Part shown: one piece after another, positions 1-7,615 of the stretch
Layout: every line of letters starts with the position of its first letter
How positions within the stretch are numbered: position 1 is the first letter of the stretch
Source of the DNA: Planctomycetota bacterium
Lineage (GTDB): Bacteria; Planctomycetota; Phycisphaerae; Sedimentisphaerales; Anaerohalosphaeraceae
Length of the DNA stretch: 50,947 nt
Assembly: GCA_029552545.1 (NCBI GenBank)
Contig: JAKPDO010000020.1
Span: 1 to 50,947 of the forward strand
Direction: 5' to 3'
The notes under the pieces: generated by a model
Told to the model about the DNA's origin: nothing
The model's input: only the letters and a program-made list of their open reading frames with translations
The model's database searches: none
Program-made: the position numbers and the translations under genes

Positions 1-200
1 CGGATGTGTTCGTCGCGGGATTTTCGATCGAAACCCGTATTGGGAAAGAGGTTACGGAGGGTGTCGCCGTCGAGTCGTTCGACTTTTCGGCCGCGGGCGG
101 TGAGGATTTGGGCAAGCCGGTCGGCCAATGTGGACTTTCCGGAGCCGCTCAATCCGGTCAGCCACAGGACAAACCCCGGTTTTTCGGGCTGGAAATGCAT
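1..200 (-). CDS. cysC: adenylylsulfate (APS) kinase, 5' part, cut by left edge
   Basis: The leftward reading frame starts at ATG 200-198 with GGAGG about 14 bases upstream and runs off the window, so only the first 66 codons are present. It shows a P-loop GLSGSGKST near residues 17-25 followed by [15 protein letters not shown], the pattern of APS kinase. That enzyme phosphorylates adenylylsulfate to PAPS with ATP in the cytosol, in sulfate activation. Whether it is a stand-alone CysC or the start of a larger protein cannot be seen, because the stop lies outside. It is divergent from the rubrerythrin-like gene at 389. The family call is confident; the physiological role (assimilation or sulfation of exported glycans) is not decided here. 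Confidence 0.88.
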   Translation of the reverse strand, partial: MHFQPEKPGFVLWLTGLSGSGKSTLADRLAQILTARGRKVERLDGDTLRNLFPNTGFDRKSRDEHI

Positions 201-325
201 CTGTCCGCTTTGTTCCTCCAGGATATCCTCTTCCGTTCAGAGAATTCGATATTCCGAAAGCGGACTGAAAATACCATATTTGACGGAAACAGACAACCTT
301 TGGGCGGCGTAATTGCAAATAAGTT

Positions 326-354
326 TTGAAAGGTCTGAAATTTTAAAGTAGGAT
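326..354 (+). promoter_or_regulatory. sigma70-type promoter of the rubrerythrin-like gene
   Basis: TTGAAA (326-331) and TAGGAT (349-354) are separated by 17 bases. The expected start near 361 leaves a short leader ending in the GAGGAG site at 375-380. Confidence 0.55.
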
Positions 355-388
355 GACCTACAGAAAATGTATACGAGGAGTACAAAAA

Positions 389-880
389 ATGTCTATCTTC
401 GAATTTGCGATTCAGATGGAAAAGGAAGGGGCGGCCTTTTATCGGGAACTGGCGGAGAAATCTCCGAATCCATCGGTTCAAAGTGTGCTTCGGATGCTGG
501 CGGATGAGGAGGACAAGCATGCACAGGCGGTTCGGGCGATCGCCTCGGAGGAGCCGGCGGATTGCGAGATGGCCGAAACGGATGTGCTGGCCCATGCGCG
601 GAATATTTTTCGGCGGGCCAAAGAATTCGGCGAGACGTTTGTAACCGAGACGGACCAGATTCAGCTGTATCGGCAGGCGCTGGAGATTGAAGAGAAGAGC
701 CGGGCGTTTTATCTGGACCGGGCGGACCAGGTGCCGCATCCGCGGCAGCGGTATCTGTTTGTCCGGCTGGCGGATGAGGAGGCCCGACATGCCGTGCTGC
801 TGGAAAACCTGATTGAATTGGTGTCGCGGCCCAAACAGTGGCTGGAGAACGCGGAGTTTTTCCATCAGGAGGAGTATTGA
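389..880 (+). CDS. ferritin-like di-iron protein, rubrerythrin family (no rubredoxin domain)
   Basis: The 163-residue product has two related four-helix-bundle halves. Each has an E-rich helix (MEKEGAAFYRELAEK and IEEKSRAFYLDRADQ) and a DEExxH-type motif (ADEEDKHAQAV near residue 45, ADEEARHAVLL near 130). These supply the carboxylate and histidine ligands of a di-iron centre. No CxxC rubredoxin module is present, so it is of the COG1633 type rather than a classical rubrerythrin. Such proteins are usually linked to peroxide handling or iron in anaerobes. The start at 389 is preferred over an upstream in-frame codon at 353 because GAGGAG lies 8 bases before it. It is a single-gene unit divergent from cysC. 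The substrate is unknown. Confidence 0.85.
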   Translation: MSIFEFAIQMEKEGAAFYRELAEKSPNPSVQSVLRMLADEEDKHAQAVRAIASEEPADCEMAETDVLAHARNIFRRAKEFGETFVTETDQIQLYRQALEIEEKSRAFYLDRADQVPHPRQRYLFVRLADEEARHAVLLENLIELVSRPKQWLENAEFFHQEEY

Positions 881-1161
881 CGGCGGATACCGCGGAGTAC
901 ATTTTCATTCACCACAGATTTCACAGATTACACAGATTCAAGGCAAAACGAAGAACTACAGATTGCGAGGATTTCGCGGGCGGGGTTCTATTCAAACAAA
1001 GACATACGGTAATTGTTTGAACCTACAAGGCCCAATTCTTTTCCAACAGACAAACACCATCAGAGATTGATTTGGAATTGTATGTCCCCCCCCCGTCATC
1101 ATCTGTCATTTTTGACTTGTGAAAAATGTATTCCGAACTTACTGCAATGGGCTTTACGGTT
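881..1161. other. gene-free stretch before the CRISPR array
   Basis: No credible gene is seen. The stretch holds the CACAGATT repeat (913-938) and a run of nine C (1086-1094). The last ~70 bases would be the leader if the array is read rightward. No convincing -35/-10 pair is visible just upstream of the first repeat. Confidence 0.5.
913..938. repeat. three CACAGATT words at 9-base period
   Basis: CACAGATT occurs at 913-920, 922-929 and 931-938. It looks like a decayed short tandem repeat in intergenic DNA, with no coding role. Confidence 0.7.
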
Positions 1162-3038
1162 GTTGTGGCTTGCTCTCAGGCATAGGTCAGTTACAATCTT
1201 GATTGTAAAGCGGACAAGTCCCCCCTGTTGTGGCTTGCTCTCAGGCATAGGTCAGTTACAATGACACACAACGAATGAGTTTCGCGGCAAGAGTTGTGGC
1301 TTGCTCTCAGGCATAGGTCAGTTACAATTGCGGCCGGGCATGGGCCGCAGTTGACAGCGTTGTGGCTTGCTCTCAGGCATAGGTCAGTTACAATCTTGAT
1401 GGTACGGACTAATTCGTTGATAGTGTTGTGGCTTGCTCTCAGGCATAGGTCAGTTACAATAACTACGCGGTCCGGCGCTTGGGTCAGCGGGTTGTGGCTT
1501 GCTCTCAGGCATAGGTCAGTTACAATTTTCGGGTGAGTCTGCCGGAACACCTCTGCGTTGTGGCTTGCTCTCAGGCATAGGTCAGTTACAATGCTGGATG
1601 ACGATTATCAAGTCGGAGAACAGTTGTGGCTTGCTCTCAGGCATAGGTCAGTTACAATAGCCGCATGAAGTTCTCAGCAGTAAGTCGGTTGTGGCTTGCT
1701 CTCAGGCATAGGTCAGTTACAATATTTTTCACGTTTTTAAGCGCAAGTCCAGAGTTGTGGCTTGCTCTCAGGCATAGGTCAGTTACAATATTGGTTGTAT
1801 CTGGGAAAACTCCGAGTGTGTTGTGGCTTGCTCTCAGGCATAGGTCAGTTACAATTCCTACGGTGACCGATCCGATGTTCGGCGGGTTGTGGCTTGCTCT
1901 CAGGCATAGGTCAGTTACAATTGAAGCGATCATAGTACCCAGTACCTGTATGTTGTGGCTTGCTCTCAGGCATAGGTCAGTTACAATGGCCCGCCTGTGT
2001 TGGCTCTATGCTTGCCTGTTGTGGCTTGCTCTCAGGCATAGGTCAGTTACAATGCTGGAACGGTACGCGTCATGCCCGCAAAGGTTGTGGCTTGCTCTCA
2101 GGCATAGGTCAGTTACAATACATCGGCATTTCGGATGGAGCGGCGGATGGTTGTGGCTTGCTCTCAGGCATAGGTCAGTTACAATAAGACTGCCTATCTT
2201 GCCGCAGCCGAAAAGGTTGTGGCTTGCTCTCAGGCATAGGTCAGTTACAATCGATCCATTCCGCCTCTTCGGTGGAAACGGTTGTGGCTTGCTCTCAGGC
2301 ATAGGTCAGTTACAATTTGAGCGGGCTGGCCGGCTATCTGTTTCGAGTTGTGGCTTGCTCTCAGGCATAGGTCAGTTACAATTTCACTCCTGCAGGTGTT
2401 AGACCGCTTTCGGTTGTGGCTTGCTCTCAGGCATAGGTCAGTTACAATATAAAAATCTATGGCAAAAGATTTTCCATGTTGTGGCTTGCTCTCAGGCATA
2501 GGTCAGTTACAATTGCAATCCACAGACCGCTTCCTGCGTGGTAGTTGTGGCTTGCTCTCAGGCATAGGTCAGTTACAATCGTTTCAGGAGGACGTTCGAT
2601 GAAAGCAGAGTTGTGGCTTGCTCTCAGGCATAGGTCAGTTACAATACGGTCAACTGGGTTGTCGGCGGGCTTCCGGTTGTGGCTTGCTCTCAGGCATAGG
2701 TCAGTTACAATCTATGATTGAATAGAGACGGCAAGCAGCAGTTGTGGCTTGCTCTCAGGCATAGGTCAGTTACAATTCCTCCCGCGAAAGGCCAATCGTT
2801 CAGGTTGTTGTGGCTTGCTCTCAGGCATAGGTCAGTTACAATGTTTTGCGGTTTTGTATCCTGTTTCATAAGTTGTGGCTTGCTCTCAGGCATAGGTCAG
2901 TTACAATCGATCCCAAACCCGCCGACCGGCGGGCTGGTTGTGGCTTGCTCTCAGGCATAGGTCAGTTACAATTTTTCCGGCATTTTGCCGGCCGCCTATT
3001 TAGTTGTGGCTTGCTCTCAGGCATAGGTCAGTTACAAT
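1162..3038 (+). CRISPR. type II-C CRISPR array, 29 repeats and 28 spacers
   Basis: There are 29 copies of a 36-base repeat that begins GTTGTGGCTTGCTCTC and ends GTCAGTTACAAT, all identical as read. The first starts at 1162 and the last at 3003. The 28 spacers are 29 or 30 bases: 21 of 30 and 7 of 29, which sums exactly to the array length. The ends GTTGT and TACAAT are like those of known II-C repeats, so guide RNAs would be read rightward, toward and convergent with cas2. The tracrRNA at 7423 carries a matching anti-repeat, which confirms this orientation. Long frames translated across the repeats are artefacts. Spacer targets were not searched. Confidence 0.99.
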
Positions 3039-3045
3039 AGTCCGT

Positions 3046-3067
3046 TTGTAACTGCCTGCAGAGCAAG
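3046..3067 (+). repeat. degenerate inverted copy of the CRISPR repeat after the last repeat
   Basis: TTGTAACTG (3046-3054) then CCTG and AGAGCAAG (3060-3067) matches the reverse complement of the repeat, lacking an internal ACCTATG and with one added C. It can fold back on the last repeat: CAGTTACAA pairs with TTGTAACTG over 9 bases, and CTTGCTCT pairs with AGAGCAAG. It has the orientation of an anti-repeat, but no tracrRNA-like hairpins follow. Confidence 0.6.
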
Positions 3068-3086
3068 GGGTTGCGTCAAAAACAGG

Positions 3087-3416
3087 CTAAAATAATTCGA
3101 GCTGAGCGGGGGGCGGCGGGGTGGGTTTGCGCAATTTTCCCCAAAAAATCTGCATGCGTTCGAACTGTTTGTCAGTGATAATAAGGAGCCGGACCTCCCC
3201 ATCGGGCGGCAGGAAAGACTGAACCCGTTTTGCGTGGACCTGAGCATTTTCTTCACTGGCGCAATGCCGAATATATACGGAGTATTGTATCATCGTAAAC
3301 CCATCCTGTACAAGGTTTTTCCGAAAATCGGCGTAATCTTTTCGCGCTTTTTTCGTATCGACCGGCAGGTCGAACATGGCCAGAATCCACATGGCTCTGT
3401 ATCCTGTTTCAATCAT
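3087..3416 (-). CDS. cas2: CRISPR-associated endonuclease Cas2
   Basis: The 109-residue protein starts IETGYRAMWILAMFDLPVDT, the Cas2 start typical of type II loci, with the conserved Asp of the ferredoxin-like fold in MFDLPV. Cas2 dimers bridge two Cas1 dimers in the complex that inserts new spacers. The gene overlaps the end of cas1 by 8 bases. The first ATG (3416) is kept because type II Cas2 proteins usually carry a few residues before the MW-FDLP strand. A proline run (TPPPPAQLELF) ends the protein. It is the last gene of the leftward cas unit and converges on the array 48 bases away. Confidence 0.95.
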   Translation of the reverse strand: MIETGYRAMWILAMFDLPVDTKKARKDYADFRKNLVQDGFTMIQYSVYIRHCASEENAQVHAKRVQSFLPPDGEVRLLIITDKQFERMQIFWGKLRKPTPPPPAQLELF

Positions 3417-4305
3417 AGACAGGCAAATCCAATGTTTTCTGCTGTCCGGCGAAACATCGGGCCAGGGAGGCGGCGGTTCGGTGGAGGGCGACCATCAGGG
3501 GGCCTTTGAAGCCGGCGACCACGACGGGGCGGTAGAGGACTTCCAGGAGGGCGGCCTTGGTTTCTTTGGTCAATTCGCCATCGGACGGGTTGGATTGGGC
3601 GTACAGCTCGCGAACTTTTTCTTCGACGAATCCGCGGAAGGGCTCGATGAGGTCGTCGGCGAGGGCGAAGGCGTTGTAGCGGTTTCGGTGGTGGATGCCG
3701 AGGGTGGGCAGGAGTCCTGCGCTGCAAAGAGCGCGGGCCACGGCGGCGCGGAGGACGATGTAGCCGTAGTTGAGCAGGGAATTGGGGGGAGGTCCCTGGC
3801 GATGCCGGCGGAAGGAGGGGTCCTGCAGGAAGGCGGGCCAGAACCTGGCGGAGGCCTGGGCCTCGATGTTATCGGGATCGCCGGAGCGGACGCGTCGGCG
3901 GAGGGCCATCAGGGCCCGGCGGGTTTGGGGATCGCTGCGGACCAGACGGGCCTGATGGGCGATTTTGGCCTGGACAATCTGTTTCCAGAGGCGTTTTTTG
4001 AGGGATTCGCCTGCGGCGATTTGCTCCCGGAAGCGTTCGGCCTGGACGGAGTTGGATTCGAGGGGCAGCAGGAGGCCGGCGGGCAGGTGTTTTCCATTGC
4101 AGGTGATGACGGCGGCTCCCTGCTCGAGGAGGACGGTCAGGACGGAATGGGTGCAGGTGACGGCCGGGTGGTCGATGAGCAGAACGCCGATGTCCTCACA
4201 GGGGATTTGGCCTTTGAGCTGGCCGTCCTGCCGAATGAGCAGCTGTCCCAGATGGACCGATAAATACGTCCCTGCCGTGGAGATTTCGATAATGCGTTTA
4301 ATCAT
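3409..4305 (-). CDS. cas1: CRISPR-associated integrase Cas1 (type II)
   Basis: The 298-residue length is typical of type II Cas1. The metal-binding triad is visible: Glu148 in DNIEAQASARFW, His205 in GIHHRNRYNAF and Asp218 in ALADDLIEPFR. Cas1 is the metal-dependent integrase that, with Cas2, captures and inserts spacers at the array. It lies 47 bases downstream of the cas9 stop and overlaps cas2, so the three genes probably share one transcript. Nothing in it looks broken, so spacer acquisition could still work even if cas9 is damaged. Confidence 0.97.
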   Translation of the reverse strand: MIKRIIEISTAGTYLSVHLGQLLIRQDGQLKGQIPCEDIGVLLIDHPAVTCTHSVLTVLLEQGAAVITCNGKHLPAGLLLPLESNSVQAERFREQIAAGESLKKRLWKQIVQAKIAHQARLVRSDPQTRRALMALRRRVRSGDPDNIEAQASARFWPAFLQDPSFRRHRQGPPPNSLLNYGYIVLRAAVARALCSAGLLPTLGIHHRNRYNAFALADDLIEPFRGFVEEKVRELYAQSNPSDGELTKETKAALLEVLYRPVVVAGFKGPLMVALHRTAASLARCFAGQQKTLDLPVYD

Positions 4306-4352
4306 TCCGCAGCCCTCGCGGCTCTGCGAGGACTGTATCGGCCGGATGAAAC

Positions 4353-7351
4353 TCAGTCTTTAGCCGGAAAGATACGGCCAATCGGGTCGACAGCCACTTT
4401 ATAACCTTTTAAAGAATTAGGCATCTTTCTTTGAATAAGCGGAGCCTTGTGTTTTTCCGACAATTGCCCTCCAAAAGCAGCCGGGCGCAGAACAATTCGC
4501 GGACCACCCGGAAGGATAGATATATATTGGACTCTATGCAAGACGTGGGTTCCGTCATCCATTTCGAGCATAAACGATTCATTTCTGGACAGGGAGCAGA
4601 TGAATCGGCCGCCGTCGCCGTAATCGCGGCAGACGACGGGTTCTTTTCGTCGGCTCCGCTGAACGGCTTCGAACATGGAGATGACGCGGCCTTCGCGTTT
4701 TGTTCGGCCTTTGCTGTCGGTGTATTCGAAGATTTCGATATGGTGATTGCTGCCCGGTGCAACATAGCGATAGGGCTTGCCGTTTTTGTCTTTGATGGGA
4801 ATGAGATTGTTGAAGACATCGCGGATGCGGACGGATTTGATTTGCGGGCCGGGCGCACCGGATTTGGTTTTCATCCGGAGGGGCTCTTTCCAGACTTCTT
4901 TGGTGATTTTGCCGTCTCCGCCGGGTTTGAGACCGAACTGCTCGAGCCGCTCGGCCACAAGCTGCCGGACAACGGGGTCGACGATTTTGGGGACCATGGA
5001 CAGCGTGAGGGCCTCGAGGGATTTGCGATAGACATAAATATCCTGGCCTTTGTCGTCTTTGAGGCCGGTCGGGCCGTAGGAGGTTTCTTCGTGGAGAGGG
5101 CCAGAGACTTTGCGGGTGACGCGATGGGAGACATTGATTTGATTGATAATCTGCTGCATCTGCTGGCGGAAATCCTCCCAGGGAGGAGCAAATCGGGCGG
5201 CCGCCTGACCGGCGGGGGTATATTTGCTGTGCGCCAGGTCCCGAAGGTGACGGTTTTCGGTTACGGCTACAACGGCCGCATCAATGGCATGATGACGCAG
5301 GTCATCGCGTTTCTTTTCGCCAAGATCGGTATCATCAAGAATCGAATTCAGCCCCCATTGATGGCGAAGTTCGGCGGTGACCTGACCGCGGGTACCTTGA
5401 ACCGTACAGCCGAGGAGTTTGAGGTATTCACAGACCTTTCGGGAAATGTATCGGGTATCGTTGAGCTGGCGCTGAATGAATTTGTCCAGTTCGACTTCCT
5501 TCTGCCAGAACCGCCGACGTTTGGGATAAGGCAGTACGGCAATCCGATGGAGGATTTGTTCAAATTGTTCGGTTTCCCCATAAAACTCATAGGGAGTTCT
5601 GCCGCTCTTTCGACGGTTTTCATCGACCGCACAAAGGGTTTTGTTCATAAAACTGTCATCGAGGGAGCGGGAGTACGGCAGGATGTGTTCGACCTGGAAT
5701 TCGGGGTGAGGTCCGAAGAGTGCATTCTGGCTGATAGGTCTTCCGGTATAGGGACAGACTTGCCCGCATTCCTGCCAGAGTTTGTATTTGATGATGTCAT
5801 CGCGTGAAGGGTTCAAAATCCCCATCCGAATCAGTTCTTCTCTTGCTTTTTTGTTTTCTTCTTCATTCTGCCTTTGCCGGTACTGGAGTTCTTCACGTTC
5901 ACGTTTGGAGCCCTTTAATTCCCTTGCCATTTCAATCTTGATTTTTTGGGGCTTTCCATACACGCGGATGAGGGCATTGACAACCTTGCGAACCTCCCAA
6001 AGGGCACGGTTGACGATAGGATTGCGAAGGTCTTCGGGAAAAGGCAGACTTTCCAGAACTTCGACGGCTTGTCGGCCATGCGAGGAGCCATAGACTGCTT
6101 CGATCGCCTGATGAGTGAGCAGGCCTCGTTCCATATGGGGGAGCAGTTTCTGGATAGCCAGGCGGGAAAAACTCATGTACTTCTGCGGGAGCGAAACCTC
6201 AAGGATTTTCTGAGCCTGCTCCTGGCCAAACCCCCAGTGCTCCATGAGTTTTTCGGCGACTTCCTCATCCTGAAGGGTGTCATCCAGCAACAGGTCGTTG
6301 ATTTCTATGATGTCCTGCTCGGCCAGCCGTTCAAATGTTTTTTTGCCGAGAACCTTGCGGAGATGGGCGTTAAATTCGTCTCCCTGAATGGACTCCTTTT
6401 TTTGTCCTTGGGGCCTTCTTCGGCATTAAAGGTTTGGGTTTCCAACAGGTTTAATTTTTTGCGGAGCGTATCAAATTTCACTTCTTTGCTGCTGAGCAAT
6501 TCTTGCAGGACAATTTTCCTCTGGTCTTCATTGAGTTTCGTTTCCGTGCCGTCCGGGTTATGAATTTCGAGATTATTGAGTGTTTGCAGAATGCGAAACC
6601 TTCTCGCGAACCAATCGGCTCTGGGACACCGTTTCTCCCCGGGTTCCAACTCGCAGTCGCCGATGAGTTCCTCTGTGGGCTTCAGAGGTCTCTGGTAAAA
6701 AATGGTTCGATCCTTGATCTCCTCTTTCAGAGAATCCGTCAACACATCCTGATAAAATCCAGACTGTGTCTGCCAGATTTTTTCAAATTCATCTTCATAC
6801 ATGGAGCGGAAGGTGTAATGGCCCCGGATGCGGTTTTCGTGAGGATTTTGGCGGGCGAAATATTCTCCGAGCGTGCGGCAGTCGGACTCTTCAATCTGCT
6901 TCTGAAGAGCTGCGGCCCCTTTGATGACAACACCTTCTTCCTTCTTTTTTTCAGATTTCCGGTTGCTCCAGAACCCTCGACGCTGACTGAGATGGTATAG
7001 GACCCGTCCGATTTCATAGGGTTCTAACTGCTCATCCAGTCCTTTTGCCCGCAAGTAGTAAGGGTCTTTTTGAAAAAGGGCCTGCTGCTGAAGCGGATCC
7101 TGAGGCAAAAGACCGTTGCGAACCAAAAGCCGAAACAATTTATCCTTTCGGTAATTCCTCCTTTTGCGAGTTCGCCGGGCACTGCGGGCGGCGCGGCGAG
7201 CCGCATTTTTGGAGACTTCCGCCCCTTTGGTATCTCTGTCCACTCCTTCCTGGAAGACGCGAACCCCAGCATTGATGACCTTCTTTTCTTCGGGATTCAA
7301 GATAGCCCAGCCGATACTGTTAGAACCGATATCCAGACCCAATGTGTACAT
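4353..7351 (-). pseudogene. cas9: Cas9 (type II-C), intact apart from a one-base frameshift
   Basis: Two adjacent leftward frames (7351-6305 and 6290-4353) together encode one Cas9. Adding one A to the A7 run at 6397-6403 restores a 999-residue protein with no stop. All catalytic parts are present: RuvC-I LGLDIGSNSIGWAI (Asp7), an Arg-rich bridge helix (RTRKRRNYRKDK), RuvC-II KIKIEMAREL (Glu474), HNH VEHILPYS with His556 and Asn579, and RuvC-III RHHAIDAAV (His688, Asp691). The size suits compact II-C enzymes. The ATG at 7351 has AGGAGG just upstream. The shift may be a homopolymer sequencing error, a real mutation, or a slippage site. If it is read literally, the RuvC-I fragment ends soon after the shift and the protein is dead. 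The family call is near certain; its functional state is open. Confidence 0.93.
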
Positions 7352-7386
7352 AATCAGTCCTCCTGCAAAGTGTTTTTTAAAATTGT

Positions 7387-7416
7387 TTGACAATCCTACC
7401 AAAGGTTCGGTAGAAT
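7387..7416 (+). promoter_or_regulatory. tracrRNA promoter
   Basis: TTGACA (7387-7392), 18 bases, TAGAAT (7411-7416). The predicted start, about 7 bases downstream, falls at 7423, exactly where the anti-repeat begins. Confidence 0.75.
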
Positions 7417-7421
7417 ATCAA
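7393..7421 (-). promoter_or_regulatory. cas operon promoter
   Basis: Read leftward, TTGATA (7421-7416), 17 bases, then TAGGAT (7398-7393). The expected start near 7386 is about 35 bases before the cas9 ATG. It interleaves with the tracrRNA promoter on the other strand. Confidence 0.6.
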
Positions 7422-7422
7422 T

Positions 7423-7531
7423 GTTGTAACTGACCTATGCCTGCGAGCTTGTCATAACAAGAAAACCCATATGGGTTTTCGCAGGCACTGCCCCAGCGGC
7501 CGTGCAAGCGGCCTCTGGGGCAAACCTTTTT
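7423..7531 (+). ncRNA. tracrRNA with full-length anti-repeat
   Basis: Positions 7424-7458 are complementary to essentially the whole 36-base CRISPR repeat. There is a 20-base perfect block (TTGTAACTG to GCCTG), a small bulge, GAGC, a two-base mismatch, and GTCATAAC pairing with two G-U pairs. Two hairpins follow: AAAACCCAT/ATGGGTTTT (7462-7479) and a long GCCCCAG...CTGGGGC stem (7490-7521), then CCTTTTT as an intrinsic terminator. With a strong promoter just upstream, the RNA would be about 109 nt. It base-pairs with pre-crRNA for processing and for loading Cas9. It is divergent from cas9 and convergent with priA. Confidence 0.92.
7490..7531 (+). terminator. intrinsic terminator of the tracrRNA
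   Basis: GCCCCAG pairs with CTGGGGC and inside it GGCCG pairs with CGGCC around a TGCAAG loop. AAACCTTTTT follows. Confidence 0.85.
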
Positions 7532-7615
7532 AAATCCTTTTGAATCCAGCGGTTGCGGCGCATTCAGACAACCTGACTTGTTCCGCGAAAATTGAATGGG
7601 GATTTGAGGCAGGAT

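Noticed and set aside
1086..1094. Run of nine C before the CRISPR array
   Set aside because: No gene spans it, so there is no phase-variation effect to propose. It may be a length error.
2843..2871. Spacer 26 shares about 14 bases (TGTATCCTGTTTCA) with 3400-3414 at the cas1/cas2 junction
   Set aside because: The match covers only half of the spacer. With 28 spacers and two strands of 50 kb, one such match is not surprising, so it is not called a self-targeting spacer.
1191..3040. Several open frames of 60-245 codons across 1191-3040 on both strands
   Set aside because: They are translations of the 36-base CRISPR repeat (the same 11-12 residues every 22 codons), not genes.
4353..7351. cas9 as two separate genes or an intein-type split
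   Set aside because: The two parts join exactly by one base in a homopolymer. The second part has no ribosome site or start of its own at the junction, and no intein sequence is present.
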